DNA from: Selenomonas sp. AB3002
Lineage (GTDB): Bacteria > Bacillota > Negativicutes > Selenomonadales > Selenomonadaceae
Assembly (NCBI RefSeq): GCF_000702545.1
Contig: NZ_JNIO01000002.1
Location: forward strand, 62,001 to 126,000
Direction: 5' to 3'
Length of the DNA: 64,000 bases
Shown: in pieces, positions 39,915 through 48,885 of the stretch
How the letters are laid out: every line of letters begins with the position of its first letter
How positions within the stretch are numbered: position 1 is the first letter of the stretch
Position numbers and translations under genes: made by a program
The notes under the pieces: model-generated
What the model was told of the DNA's origin: nothing
Databases searched by the model: none
What the model saw: the letters and a program-made list of their open reading frames with translations, nothing else

Positions 39915-40497
39915 ATATACATATCTTGTCCTTGAGCTTGGCGAACTTTGCCTCCCCTATACCCTTGATTTTCTTCAGATCTGAGATATCCTGAAAGCCG
40001 CCCTCTGTCTCACGGTATTCTATGATTTTCTGCGCGGTGGAGGGGCCTACCCCTGGCAGGCTGTCCAAGGCCTGGGCATCGGCGGTGTTGATATTGATAA
40101 GTTCCCCTGCGTCGGACTTGCCGTTATTAGCGGATTTAGATTTGTCTGCACCTGCCGCTCTGGTGACCTGGGCTTTTTCCGGCACCTGCACCTTCTGCCC
40201 ATCCTTCAGGACCTGCGCCATATTTATGCGCTCTGCATCCCCGGTGGGGAGCACACCCCCGCAGCTGTTCACCGCGTCACCTATGCGGGCTCCTTCCTTG
40301 AGGGTCACCACCCCGGGGCGGTTCACGGCTCCGGTGACGTAGACGGTGATTTCATGAGCAGGCACTTCCGCGCTCCGGCTCTCACCCGGAGAAAGCTTCA
40401 CCGCAGAGTCCTGCTCCGAATAGCCATACATGAGCCCCCCTGCTGCCATCATCCCCAGCAGCAGCAATATCATCATGGAGCGTTTGAACATGGGCAC
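39913..40497 (-). CDS. ComEA-like helix-hairpin-helix DNA-binding protein
   Basis: ComEA binds incoming DNA at the cell surface during transformation. I choose the GTG at 40497, seven bases after GGGAGGG, giving 194 residues. A TM anchor (about MMILLLLGMMAAGGLMYGY) is followed by an SLBB-type domain (VYVTGAVNRPGVVTLKEGARIGDAV), a flexible linker rich in K and S, and the two C-terminal helix-hairpin-helix motifs (INTADAQALDSLPGVGPSTAQKI and LKKIKGIGEAKF). No ComEC or ComEB gene is adjacent here. Confidence 0.9.
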   Translation of the reverse strand: MPMFKRSMMILLLLGMMAAGGLMYGYSEQDSAVKLSPGESRSAEVPAHEITVYVTGAVNRPGVVTLKEGARIGDAVNSCGGVLPTGDAERINMAQVLKDGQKVQVPEKAQVTRAAGADKSKSANNGKSDAGELININTADAQALDSLPGVGPSTAQKIIEYRETEGGFQDISDLKKIKGIGEAKFAKLKDKICI

Positions 40498-40596
40498 GAG
40501 CATCCCTCCCCAAAATTCAGTCAGGCTTTTCCCATAGGCTTCTATGCCACTAAAAAATCTCCTGCCAGATGACAGGAGATTTTTCATTATCTTTAT

Positions 40597-42270
40597 TTAC
40601 TTGCCAGTCTTCATGCGGTTGATGGCGCTGAAGAGGGCCTGGATGGAAGCGGTGATGATATCCGTGTCGAGACCCGCTCCCCAGACGGTACGGCCTTCTT
40701 CCGTGACTATGCCGATGTAGGCCATAGCCCGGGAGTTCTGGCCCAGTTCCAGGGCGTGCTCGCTGTAGGTCACGTCCTTGTAGCTGATGCCCAGGTTCTT
40801 CTGCAGGGCGTTGGACACCGCATCCAGACGGCCATTGCCCTTGGCCACGAAGGTTTCCGGCTGGCCATCTACGATAAGGTCCACGGTGCCCTTGCGGGTG
40901 CCGTCCGGTTCCTTTTTCAGCAGGAAGTCAACCAGCTGATAAGGGCTGGTGACATTGACATATTCCTCCATGAAAATCTTGTAGATTTCCTCTGGCATAA
41001 GCTCCTTGTGCTTGTGGTCGGAAACGCTCTTGACACAGTAGCCAAAGTCCTCCCGCATCTTCTTGGGCATATCGATGCCGTACTTCTGCTCCATGATGAA
41101 GCCCACGCCGCCCTTGCCGGACTGGCTGTTGATGCGGATGACATCCCCATCGTACTCCCGACCCACATCCTTGGGGTCGATGTAGAGGTAGGGCAGGGTC
41201 CACTTGTCCGGGTTCTTCTCTTCCTTCCACTTCATGCCCTTGGCAATGGCATCCTGATGAGAGCCGGAGAAAGCGGCGAAAACCAGCTTGCCAGCATAGG
41301 GCTGGCGGGGGCTGACCTGCATGCGGGTGACATTCTCATAGAGGTCAACCAGCTCAGGCATATTGGAGAAATCCAGTCCCGGGTCAATCCCCAGAGCAAA
41401 CATATTCATGCCCACGGTGATGATATCCACATTGCCCGTACGCTCACCATTGCCGAAGAGAGTGCCCTCCACCCGGTCAGCGCCGGCCAAGAGGCCCATT
41501 TCCGTATCTGCCACGCCGCAGCCCCGGTCATTGTGGGGATGCAGGGACAGCACCACATTGTCACGGTACTTGAGGTGCTTGTTGATGTATGCCACCTGCA
41601 TGCCATAGACATGAGGCATGGACATTTCCACCGTCACAGGCAGGTTGATGATAGCCTTGCGGTCAGCAGTAGGCTGCCAGACGTCCAGCACCGCATTGCA
41701 GACCTCCAGAGCATATTCCGGCTCCGTGCCGGTGAAGCTCTCAGGAGAATACTCAAAGCGATAATTGGCCCCGGCCTCTTCCGTCAGCTGCTTCAGCAGC
41801 TTGGCCCCTTCCACGGCGATTTCCTTTATTTCCTCTTTGGACATCTTGAAAACCTGCTCCCGCTGGGCCACGGAAGTGGAGTTATAAACGTGGACAATGG
41901 CGTTCTTCACGCCCTTCAAGGCCTCGAAGGTCTTCTTGATGATGTGCTCACGGGCCTGGGTCAGCACCTGGATGGTCACGTCATCAGGAATCAGGTCCTC
42001 CTCCACCAGGCGGCGCAGGAATTCGTACTCCGTCTCCGAAGCCGCAGGGAAACCGATTTCGATTTCCTTGAAGCCCACCTTGAGGAGCATCTTGTAGAAT
42101 TCCAGCTTCTCCTCCAGGCTCATGGGAATGATCAGGGACTGATTTCCGTCACGCAGGTCCACGCTGCACCAAACAGGTGCATGATCCGGCGCGTCCTTCT
42201 TTGCCCATTCCAAATCTATTTCCGGCGGCATGAAATAACCCTTGCTGTATTTCTGATAGTTCATCATCAA
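40597..42270 (-). CDS. leuA: 2-isopropylmalate synthase, LeuA2 type
   Basis: This enzyme condenses 2-oxoisovalerate with acetyl-CoA, the first step of leucine synthesis. The 557-residue protein matches the long LeuA type: N-terminal VWCSVDLRDGNQSLI with metal and catalytic residues, GFPAASETEYEFLR, the SLHPHNDRGCGVADTE metal motif, and a C-terminal leucine-type regulatory domain from about residue 430. No other leucine gene is adjacent. A 17-base palindrome in the leader suggests repression. Confidence 0.95.
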   Translation of the reverse strand: MMMNYQKYSKGYFMPPEIDLEWAKKDAPDHAPVWCSVDLRDGNQSLIIPMSLEEKLEFYKMLLKVGFKEIEIGFPAASETEYEFLRRLVEEDLIPDDVTIQVLTQAREHIIKKTFEALKGVKNAIVHVYNSTSVAQREQVFKMSKEEIKEIAVEGAKLLKQLTEEAGANYRFEYSPESFTGTEPEYALEVCNAVLDVWQPTADRKAIINLPVTVEMSMPHVYGMQVAYINKHLKYRDNVVLSLHPHNDRGCGVADTEMGLLAGADRVEGTLFGNGERTGNVDIITVGMNMFALGIDPGLDFSNMPELVDLYENVTRMQVSPRQPYAGKLVFAAFSGSHQDAIAKGMKWKEEKNPDKWTLPYLYIDPKDVGREYDGDVIRINSQSGKGGVGFIMEQKYGIDMPKKMREDFGYCVKSVSDHKHKELMPEEIYKIFMEEYVNVTSPYQLVDFLLKKEPDGTRKGTVDLIVDGQPETFVAKGNGRLDAVSNALQKNLGISYKDVTYSEHALELGQNSRAMAYIGIVTEEGRTVWGAGLDTDIITASIQALFSAINRMKTGK

Positions 42271-42284
42271 AGCATCCCTCCATA

Positions 42285-42301
42285 TATCGTATACTACGAT
42301 A
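42285..42301. promoter_or_regulatory. Palindromic operator candidate upstream of leuA
   Basis: TATCGTA (42285-42291), TAC, TACGATA (42295-42301) is a perfect 7-3-7 palindrome. It lies 14 bases upstream of the leuA start and just before GGAGGG. A TATAAT sequence is about 20 bases farther upstream, so it would cover the start of transcription. I see no T-box or leader peptide. Confidence 0.55.
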
Positions 42302-42397
42302 ACACACAGGCCGGATTATAGCAAGTATTTTGTATAATTTTGTAAACCAAGTATTCTTCAAGAAGAAAATAAGAGACAAATGTACTCTATAAAAGAA

Positions 42398-42850
42398 TCA
42401 TTTGCCCGTGGAGCCAAAACCTCCCTGCCTGTCTTTCCCTGCTCCCGCGGTATCTCCATCAACTGTGAGGTACTTCATGAACACCCCCTGAGCCAGCCGC
42501 TCCCCGGCAGCCAGCTCCACAGGCTCCTTGCCCCTGTTCCAGAGAGCGATGAAGATGTGCCCCTCATTGTCGGGATTATTATAGTAGTCCGCGTCCACAA
42601 CCCCCACGCTGTTCATGAGCACCAGCTGCCGCTTCACAGCCAGGCTGGAACGGATATGGATATACAGCACCTCGTCAGCCTGCATATAAGCCTTGACCCC
42701 CGTAGGCACCATAGCCATCTCACCGGGAGCAATCACCGTGCTCTCAGCAGCAGAAAGGTCATAGCCCGCACTGGAAGCCGTGCCCCGGCAGGGAAGCTCA
42801 ATCCCCTTCCCCTGATAACTGCTAACAACCTCAAAACCTCTTCCTGTCAT
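42398..42850 (-). CDS. dut: Deoxyuridine 5'-triphosphate nucleotidohydrolase
   Basis: dUTPase hydrolyses dUTP to dUMP, keeping uracil out of DNA. The 150-residue protein has the five motifs of the trimeric family: GYDLSA, HIRSSLAVKRQL, GVVDADYYNNPDNEGHI (catalytic aspartate), GERLAQGVF and the C-terminal RQGGFGSTGK glycine-rich lid. It lies directly after the AAA/TOPRIM pair on the same strand, 14 bases beyond the TOPRIM stop. Trimeric dUTPases are also common phage genes, so this copy may belong to the accessory block. Confidence 0.95.
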   Translation of the reverse strand: MTGRGFEVVSSYQGKGIELPCRGTASSAGYDLSAAESTVIAPGEMAMVPTGVKAYMQADEVLYIHIRSSLAVKRQLVLMNSVGVVDADYYNNPDNEGHIFIALWNRGKEPVELAAGERLAQGVFMKYLTVDGDTAGAGKDRQGGFGSTGK

Positions 42851-42864
42851 CTCTCAGCCTCCCT

Positions 42865-43599
42865 CTATACAGCAACTTTCCTAGGATAAAACTCATACAC
42901 ATACAGAATACAGGTGTTCAACACGTCCACCAGTCCTTCCTGCTCCCATCGCTGACAAGCGCGAAGAAGGACTTCCTCTAAAATAGGCGCACTACAATCA
43001 TAAGCCTCGCCTTCTCTCCCCAGCAGGAACAAGACTTTTGCCAGATTCAGCAAGACAATCCTGTCAAATTCCTTCTTCCCATACTTGCGTATATCCGTGC
43101 AGCAACTCTCAGTATTGACAAGAGTCTTGTACTGCTTTGCCTTCAGCACCTCTCTCGTGGTCTGGCGAAGGTTATACTCGTCAGGCGTTTCCTCCCAACT
43201 CTTTATATGGCAAAATGATTCCACCATGGGATAGTTGACGTAGAGCCGCCCATTCTCGGTAGAGTTATCGAAGAAGGCTATCATCTTTTGCAGCTTGTCG
43301 GCAGAGTAACCACTATCATGAGGGTCAAAGTCGAACACCAGTATGACGTCACTGTAATACTCATCAAATATCTTTTTCTTCGCCTTATCCTTCTCCCTCT
43401 CACGAAGCACCATCAGCAGGTCAGCAAACTCACCATCAGACCCATATTCCCTAGTCAGTTCCCCATACAACTCATAGATATTCGTCTTATAGGGGACTAT
43501 CTCCTTCTTTTTGTCCGGCAAATAGACCTCAAACATCCGCTCCATGAGCGCCACATCTTTTCTCTCGCCCTCAACCAGAAGCAAAATCTTATTAGCCAT
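42865..43599 (-). CDS. TOPRIM-like protein paired with AAA-ATPase
   Basis: I choose the ATG at 43599, giving 244 residues. The N-terminal half has TOPRIM-like motifs: ILLLVEGERKD with the conserved glutamate (residues about 4-14), and VILVFDFDPHDSG with the DxD-type aspartates. LYVNYPMVESFCHIKS follows, then a helical C-terminal region. It resembles RloB/OLD-type nucleases that act with an AAA partner. Its start overlaps the ATPase stop by eight bases (ATGGCTAA), so the two are translationally coupled. The exact family is not recognised, and the nuclease role is inferred. Confidence 0.75.
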   Translation of the reverse strand: MANKILLLVEGERKDVALMERMFEVYLPDKKKEIVPYKTNIYELYGELTREYGSDGEFADLLMVLREREKDKAKKKIFDEYYSDVILVFDFDPHDSGYSADKLQKMIAFFDNSTENGRLYVNYPMVESFCHIKSWEETPDEYNLRQTTREVLKAKQYKTLVNTESCCTDIRKYGKKEFDRIVLLNLAKVLFLLGREGEAYDCSAPILEEVLLRACQRWEQEGLVDVLNTCILYVYEFYPRKVAV

Positions 43600-44704
43600 C
43601 GAACTCACCACTCATGTATAGCTTCTCAAGATTATGCCCTTCCTTGAGTTCACGATCCGTAGCTTCGGCAAAGGAGGCCAGACGGTCTTTGGTGAGAATA
43701 AAGCAACAGTCAGGGCGCAAGAGGCGATTGGACAGGAGATTGGTATTATGCGAAGTGAAGATAACCTGCATGTCCAGTTCTTCCTTGACGAGATTTACTA
43801 TGTCTTCCGCCAGTTCAAAATGGTAAAAGGCATCAAATTCATCCACATACACGAAGGAAGCATTTTTCATTTGGACATACCAATAGTAAAAAGTCAGCAA
43901 CGCATTGGTGCCACTAGAAGCTGCTGTGCCAAAGGGGAGAAGATTCTTCTTATGTACAAAGTACAAATCTTTCTGCCCCGTCAGATTGGTTTCAGCTACC
44001 ACCGTTTCGTTGACATCATGTTTTTTCAAAAAGTCCCCAAAGCCACCAACATGACCATTGCGAATGATATAGTCACTCATACTCTCGCTGATAGCCTTGA
44101 AGCCTATATACTCATTCTGGGTAGCATAGCTGCAGAACCATAGCATATTACTCACAAAAGCCATGAGTTTCATTATGGGGTGATCTTTGTCCAATGACAA
44201 ATTGTTTGCCATATACCGCAAAATAGAAACACCATTGTCCATAAAACGCCAGTTCAATGTTTCTAAACCATATTTGGGTAAATTTGAGAACTCATCTATT
44301 CGTTTTTCGTAATCAAATGAAAAAACCAATTCTTGGTTAATACTAAATTTCTCACTTAGCAGCTGCAATGGAGAAGCTTTTTCATACTCATAGACAATTT
44401 CATCTTTATCATCTGCCAATGTATAGCGAAACCATGCCCGTTCATCATCAGCATCGGCATTGCAGTAGGCCATTTGTGCTTTAATATCTTTATATTTATC
44501 CACTAAATGTGAAGTAATATCCATAATTGCACGACCAAAATTCGATTTACCAACACCATTTTTACCATATATAATAGCATTTTTTATAAGGCCATCAATA
44601 ATACAATTTTCATTAAAATCATACCCACCTTCTTTTGAAAAATCCAGCGTGAAATCATTCTTAAAATTTTTGTAATTTCTTACCTCAAATCTTTTTAGAT
44701 GCAT
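43592..44704 (-). CDS. AAA15/OLD-like ATPase (RloA-type)
   Basis: The 370-residue protein is an ABC/SMC-like AAA-ATPase of the AAA_15/AAA_21 group. It begins MHLKRFEVRNYKNF, typical of RecF/OLD proteins, has Walker A IYGKNGVGKSNFGRAI (about 44-59), Walker B SFVYVDEFDAFYHFE, and the H-loop IFTSHNTNLLSNR. It is followed by a coupled TOPRIM gene. Separate ATPase and TOPRIM proteins are the arrangement of PARIS, RloAB and similar phage-defence systems. The 5' half is more AT-rich than the neighbouring core genes. Confidence 0.85.
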   Translation of the reverse strand: MHLKRFEVRNYKNFKNDFTLDFSKEGGYDFNENCIIDGLIKNAIIYGKNGVGKSNFGRAIMDITSHLVDKYKDIKAQMAYCNADADDERAWFRYTLADDKDEIVYEYEKASPLQLLSEKFSINQELVFSFDYEKRIDEFSNLPKYGLETLNWRFMDNGVSILRYMANNLSLDKDHPIMKLMAFVSNMLWFCSYATQNEYIGFKAISESMSDYIIRNGHVGGFGDFLKKHDVNETVVAETNLTGQKDLYFVHKKNLLPFGTAASSGTNALLTFYYWYVQMKNASFVYVDEFDAFYHFELAEDIVNLVKEELDMQVIFTSHNTNLLSNRLLRPDCCFILTKDRLASFAEATDRELKEGHNLEKLYMSGEFDG

Positions 44705-44743
44705 TAACTATCCTCCTTCTTTATATGGTTAATCCAATCACTT

Positions 44744-45412
44744 CTAACCATCTTTTAGGCAGAAATCTATAACGTCCTTCCTCCTAGGATATTTAGCAAC
44801 ATCTGCAAAACTCACCGCACTAACATCTAAAATTTTACCAAAAGAAGTGAAGGCATACTCACCACCGTTCCATACAGTATTAATTATACTCATAGCACCG
44901 ACAGTAAATAATGCCTGCGTATGATTATTGGATGGTAAATGATTTTCTTTGGGCTCATCCAGCAATGATATGTGTTCTGCTAAAAATTCCATATCATCTT
45001 CCATCAACATGTTCACAGCATGAACCACACGAAAGTATAATTGTAAATCTATCTCTCCATTCAATGCACAACGCATAGCATTGCACATTAACTCTATCTT
45101 ATTTGACGATTCTGCCGCATTTATACAATTCATAATGTGAATACAGTTATCCGTTGCACATCCTTCAGAAGCTAAAAAAGCTCTCATCTTCGCTCTATCA
45201 CCATTTGATAACTCTAGACCTTGAAGAAATTGATTCAACTTGTTATAAAATAACCAATCAGGTATACTCAATGCACTTTTTGCTAGTAATATTCCAACTT
45301 TGGATTGTGCAGTAGCAACTCCCATTAATGCTAATATAGAAGTTGCAATATTATCCGAAAATTTCTTTTTTATCTCTTTTACTATTATTCCCATATCGCC
45401 AACATTAGACAA
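44744..45412 (-). CDS. Hypothetical protein upstream of the AAA/TOPRIM pair
   Basis: I do not recognise this family. I choose the TTG at 45412 (product MSNVGDMGIIVKEIKKKF), eight bases after AAAGGGTGA, giving 222 residues; longer in-frame starts overlap the TPR gene. A moderately hydrophobic segment (NIATSILALMGVATAQSKVGILLAKSAL, about 19-46) may insert in a membrane. PDWLFYNKLNQFLQGLELSNGDRAKMRAFL follows, then a helical domain. It is AT-rich and lies 40 bases before the ATPase gene on the same strand, so it may be a third component of the module. Confidence 0.65.
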   Translation of the reverse strand: MSNVGDMGIIVKEIKKKFSDNIATSILALMGVATAQSKVGILLAKSALSIPDWLFYNKLNQFLQGLELSNGDRAKMRAFLASEGCATDNCIHIMNCINAAESSNKIELMCNAMRCALNGEIDLQLYFRVVHAVNMLMEDDMEFLAEHISLLDEPKENHLPSNNHTQALFTVGAMSIINTVWNGGEYAFTSFGKILDVSAVSFADVAKYPRRKDVIDFCLKDG

Positions 45413-45419
45413 TTTAAAT

Positions 45420-46799
45420 TCACCCTTTAATCCCCAACGACTTTGCTTTTGCAAAATCATTGTTAGCTTGTTTTATATTACCTAGCATTTGGTAACAAAA
45501 GCCACGTGTATTGTATATGATTGCATCTCTCGAATTGTACTCAAGATACTTACTAAAATCATTTACAGCTTGCTGGTAATTGCCTTTTAATGTATGTGCA
45601 TAACCTCGGCTTGCATACCCTCTCATATACTTAGGGTTAATTGCAAGCACTTTATTAAAATCACCAATAGCTCTTTCATAATCGCCTTGCTTAAAATAAG
45701 CATCCCCACGACTATAAAATATCATCATATTTTCTTTATGACTAAGTTCTATTGCTTTAGTAAAGTCAGCTATTGCCTGCTTATATTTACCCAACTTAGT
45801 ATAGGTTTTGGCACGATTATTATATGCCAGTTCATATGTACCGTCCAATTCTATTGCCTTATTAAAATCACTTAAAGCTTTATCATAATCACCATTCTCA
45901 CCATATGCTATCCCACGGCCACAGTATGCAATTACCAATTTAGGATTTAACTCAATAGACTTTTCAAAATCCGATATAGCATAATGTATCTTTTTTTGCA
46001 TACCATAAAAATATCCGCGAAGACAATATGTTCCTGCATCTTTTGGGTCAAGTGCTATAGCCTTATCATAATCCGCAAGTGCTAATTTGTAATCGCCTAA
46101 CTTATAGTATGCATCAGCACGATTTCTATAAGCTAAAACATTTATTTCATCTAGTGAAATAGCCTGTGAAAATGATTCTAATGCATCTACATATCTGCCC
46201 GCATAAATAAAGCGTTGCCCTTCTTCAATCTTTTGTGTAGCCAAAAATTTCCTATCAGTATTAACCACACCTAATTCAAGCTGCTTTTTTTCTTGTTCAT
46301 TATTAACCGTAGTCAATTTCTTTCTCAGTTCGATAATCTCCAAATCCTGCTTTGACTTTTCTTCCTGGAGACGCTTATTTTGTTCTACAAGTTCTATATT
46401 TTTAGCATGATCCCGTGCCACCCACATATCAATCCTGCCACTATCTATAGTGGCCTTGATAGTTGCTACTATGCGAAAACTCCCGCCTGTTTCACTAATA
46501 GGAGTAACAATATACTTTACATCAGTTATATTGATGATAGTATTAGCAATAGCCTCCACTTCATCCTTTTCCACAACAGAATTAACTGTATGTGTATAGC
46601 TTTTCACATACACCCCAGCCTGTTCCACGCAGCTCTGCTCTGCCCTTGCCTTAGCACGTTGCTTAGCAATATCCGGTGTCTCAAAGTCACTCATAACATA
46701 TTCGCCAGTACCCTCATAGGTCTTCACCTCAGCACTAGCCAAAGGAGCACAAGCAAAACAAGCAGCAAGAAAAAGCGCACCTAGTCTCTTAGATTTCAT
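45420..46799 (-). CDS. Secreted tetratricopeptide-repeat protein
   Basis: The 459-residue product starts at the ATG at 46799 (MKSKRLGALFLAACFACAPLASA); a TTG six bases upstream is equally possible. The signal peptide is followed by a conserved domain of about 90 residues (YEGTGEYVMSDFETPDIAKQ to DSGRIDMWVARD), a coiled coil (about 115-155), and about eight TPR units with the consensus AYNNRAKTYTKLGKYKQAIADFTKAIEL. It lies downstream of hfq and is markedly AT-rich. It is probably a periplasmic scaffold; no enzymatic motif is visible. Confidence 0.85.
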   Translation of the reverse strand: MKSKRLGALFLAACFACAPLASAEVKTYEGTGEYVMSDFETPDIAKQRAKARAEQSCVEQAGVYVKSYTHTVNSVVEKDEVEAIANTIINITDVKYIVTPISETGGSFRIVATIKATIDSGRIDMWVARDHAKNIELVEQNKRLQEEKSKQDLEIIELRKKLTTVNNEQEKKQLELGVVNTDRKFLATQKIEEGQRFIYAGRYVDALESFSQAISLDEINVLAYRNRADAYYKLGDYKLALADYDKAIALDPKDAGTYCLRGYFYGMQKKIHYAISDFEKSIELNPKLVIAYCGRGIAYGENGDYDKALSDFNKAIELDGTYELAYNNRAKTYTKLGKYKQAIADFTKAIELSHKENMMIFYSRGDAYFKQGDYERAIGDFNKVLAINPKYMRGYASRGYAHTLKGNYQQAVNDFSKYLEYNSRDAIIYNTRGFCYQMLGNIKQANNDFAKAKSLGIKG

Positions 46800-46845
46800 T
46801 TTCAAACAGCCTCTCTTCCCACTTCACAAGCATAAGGCAATCCCG

Positions 46846-46886
46846 CCTGCATGGCAGGTATTACACCACCACGCAGACGGGCTGCT
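46846..46886 (-). terminator. Hairpin after hfq
   Basis: On the minus strand CCCGTCTGCGTGG pairs with CCATGCAGGCGGG (13 bases, two of them wobble pairs) a few tens of bases after the hfq stop. No U-tract follows, so termination is uncertain. It marks the border between the core hfq operon and the AT-rich accessory genes. Confidence 0.45.
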
Positions 46887-46902
46887 AACTGAATCTATGC
46901 TA

Positions 46903-47172
46903 TTACTCTGCCTCTCTCGCAGTTTCTCCTTCACCATCCTCTTCAGGCCTGAAGGTATTCACCGGCCTGGCCGGGCTGACGGTGGAGACGGCGTGCTTGT
47001 AGACCATCTGCTGGCGGCCCATGACGTCCATCATGATGACGAAGTTGTCAAAGCCTTTCACCATGCCCTTGATCTGGAAGCCGTTTACCAGATGGATGGT
47101 CACCTGGATATTGTTCTTGCGCACGTTGTTGAGAAAAGTATCCTGCAAATCGGTGTTGTTCTTCTTTACCAT
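46903..47172 (-). CDS. hfq: RNA chaperone Hfq
   Basis: Hfq is the hexameric Sm-like protein that pairs small RNAs with mRNAs. I choose the ATG at 47172 after GGAGGGG, giving 89 residues. The Sm1 motif ([25 protein letters not shown]) and Sm2 motif ([10 protein letters not shown], the YKHA of the proximal poly-U site) are intact. The C-terminal tail is short and acidic. It overlaps the miaA gene end; miaA-hfq order is conserved in many bacteria. Confidence 0.97.
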   Translation of the reverse strand: MVKKNNTDLQDTFLNNVRKNNIQVTIHLVNGFQIKGMVKGFDNFVIMMDVMGRQQMVYKHAVSTVSPARPVNTFRPEEDGEGETAREAE

Positions 47173-47174
47173 AT

Positions 47175-48143
47175 TTACCCCTCCCATATTTCCTTCATCT
47201 TCTCATGGCAATTCTTCAATAATTCTCCCACAGGCTGGTCTGCTGCCAACCATTCTATATAGGGCATCTTCCTGTACCAGGTGAGCTGCCGCTTGGCAAA
47301 GTGCCGGGTGGATTTCTGGATAAGTTCTATGGCATCCTCCCGGCTCATTTCCCCTGAGAGATAGCTGGCAGTCTCCTTGTAGCCGATGCCCTTCATAGCC
47401 TGAGTATCACGGGCAAGGCCGCCCTCCAGCAGCCTCCGTACCTCGTCTTCCAGCCCTGCTTCAAACATCAGCTCCACGCGCCTGTTTATGCGCTCGTAAA
47501 GCTCCTGCCTGTCACGCTCAAGGCCTATCACTATTGTCTCATAGCAAAGTTCCTCACGGCTTAGCTCGCCGTTCCCTGCCTGCCGCCTTTGGGAAATCTG
47601 CTCTCCGCCGAAGTGCTGCACCTCCAAGGCGCGGATGACCCGGCGGAAATCATTGACATGAAGGCGCTCTGCCGACTGCGGGTCAACCTCAGAAAGCAGG
47701 TTGTGGACATACTCCTTGCCTTTTTTGCGTCCCAGGTCTTCAAGATAGGCACGATAATCCTCGTGCCCGTCGGTGTCATTGAACTCATAGCCTTCAAGCA
47801 GGGCCTTCACATAAAGGCCCGTGCCGCCTGCCAGGATGGGGATTTTCCCCCTGGCATTTATTTCCCTGATGCAGTGGGCAGCCTCGCTGACGAAATCCGT
47901 CACCCCGTAGTTTTCCCAGGGCTCCCGGATATCTATCAGGTGATGGGGCACCCCCTCCTGCTCCTCCTGGCTGGGCTTGGCAGAGCCGATGTCAAAGCCC
48001 TTATACACCAGCATGGAATCCCCGGAGATGATTTCCGTCCCCAGTTCTTTGGCCAGGGCAATGGAGAGAGCAGTCTTCCCCACAGCAGTAGGTCCCAATA
48101 TGACTATGAGCCTGTCTTTCTTTTCCTTGGTATCTATGTTCAT
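47175..48143 (-). CDS. miaA: tRNA dimethylallyltransferase
   Basis: MiaA adds a dimethylallyl group to A37 of tRNAs reading UNN codons. The 322-residue protein has the P-loop [11 protein letters not shown] (17-27), [32 protein letters not shown] and [13 protein letters not shown], all family motifs. It lies between the UlaG-like hydrolase and hfq on the same strand with gaps of a few bases. Confidence 0.97.
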   Translation of the reverse strand: MNIDTKEKKDRLIVILGPTAVGKTALSIALAKELGTEIISGDSMLVYKGFDIGSAKPSQEEQEGVPHHLIDIREPWENYGVTDFVSEAAHCIREINARGKIPILAGGTGLYVKALLEGYEFNDTDGHEDYRAYLEDLGRKKGKEYVHNLLSEVDPQSAERLHVNDFRRVIRALEVQHFGGEQISQRRQAGNGELSREELCYETIVIGLERDRQELYERINRRVELMFEAGLEDEVRRLLEGGLARDTQAMKGIGYKETASYLSGEMSREDAIELIQKSTRHFAKRQLTWYRKMPYIEWLAADQPVGELLKNCHEKMKEIWEG

Positions 48144-48150
48144 TTATCCT

Positions 48151-48825
48151 TTATGCTAATTCCAATTCCCCGCCGGGTTCCACAATCAGGACTTTGGCCT
48201 GTGTTTCCTTCTCCGCCAGGGCCTTGAACTCCTGCGCATCCTGGGCGATGACCGGCCAGGTGTTGTAATGGACAGGAATGACATGCCTTGCCCCCAGGAA
48301 CTTGACCGCCTGGACTGCATCCTCGATGCCCATGGTGTAGTTGTCCCCAATGGGCAGCACTGCATAATCAATCCTGTCACGCTTGCCTATCAACTGCATA
48401 TCGCTGAACAGGGCGGTATCTCCGGCATAATAGATGTTGAGGCCGCCGATATTTATGACAAAGCCGCAGGGCGTGCCTCCCGGAACCCCTGCACTGTGCA
48501 AAGCCATGGTCATGCGCACACAGCCAAAGGGCAGGTCAAGGGAGCCTCCCAGATTCATGGGATAGCAGGTCAGGTGACCAACGCTCTCAGCTTCCGAAAT
48601 GACCTCCGGCGTGGTGATTAGACCTGCCCCGGTGTTGTAGGCAATCTCCGGAGCATTGCCCAGATGGTCGCCATGGGCATGGCTGACCAGCACGAAGTCG
48701 CATTTCACATTTTCAGGTTTCACCGTAGCTTTAGGATTACCGGTGAGGAACGGGTCTACCAAAACTTTATGTTTGCCATCATCAAGAAGGAATGCCGAAT
48801 GTCCGTAGTACGAAAACTTAACCAT
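48151..48825 (-). CDS. Metal-dependent hydrolase, UlaG/YtkL-like metallo-beta-lactamase fold
   Basis: The 224-residue protein has the metallo-beta-lactamase zinc motif SHAHGDHLG (about 49-57), the second site YAGDTALFSD and the final histidine in HVIPVHYNTW. These features match the UPF0173/YtkL group, whose substrate is not established. It is first in an operon with miaA and hfq, with RBS AAAGGAGG and a promoter carrying two palindromes. Confidence 0.92.
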   Translation of the reverse strand: MVKFSYYGHSAFLLDDGKHKVLVDPFLTGNPKATVKPENVKCDFVLVSHAHGDHLGNAPEIAYNTGAGLITTPEVISEAESVGHLTCYPMNLGGSLDLPFGCVRMTMALHSAGVPGGTPCGFVINIGGLNIYYAGDTALFSDMQLIGKRDRIDYAVLPIGDNYTMGIEDAVQAVKFLGARHVIPVHYNTWPVIAQDAQEFKALAEKETQAKVLIVEPGGELELA

Positions 48826-48858
48826 TGTGTAAGTCCTCCTTTATTATCCCCCTCAGCC

Positions 48859-48882
48859 TATGCTATCATAACATATAGCATA
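48859..48882. promoter_or_regulatory. Perfect inverted repeat in the hydrolase-miaA-hfq leader
   Basis: TATGCTAT (48859-48866) and ATAGCATA (48875-48882) are perfect 8-base inverted repeats with an 8-base spacer. The site starts four bases downstream of the -10 box at 48886-48891 and covers the likely transcription start. Confidence 0.55.
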
Positions 48883-48885
48883 ATT

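Noticed and set aside
40756-42321. 521-codon frame antisense to leuA
   Set aside because: Shadow of leuA; histidine- and leucine-rich product without domains.
42271-42397. Possible T-box or leucine leader peptide before leuA
   Set aside because: The leader is too short, lacks the T-box sequence and has no Leu-codon run; a palindromic operator is a better explanation.
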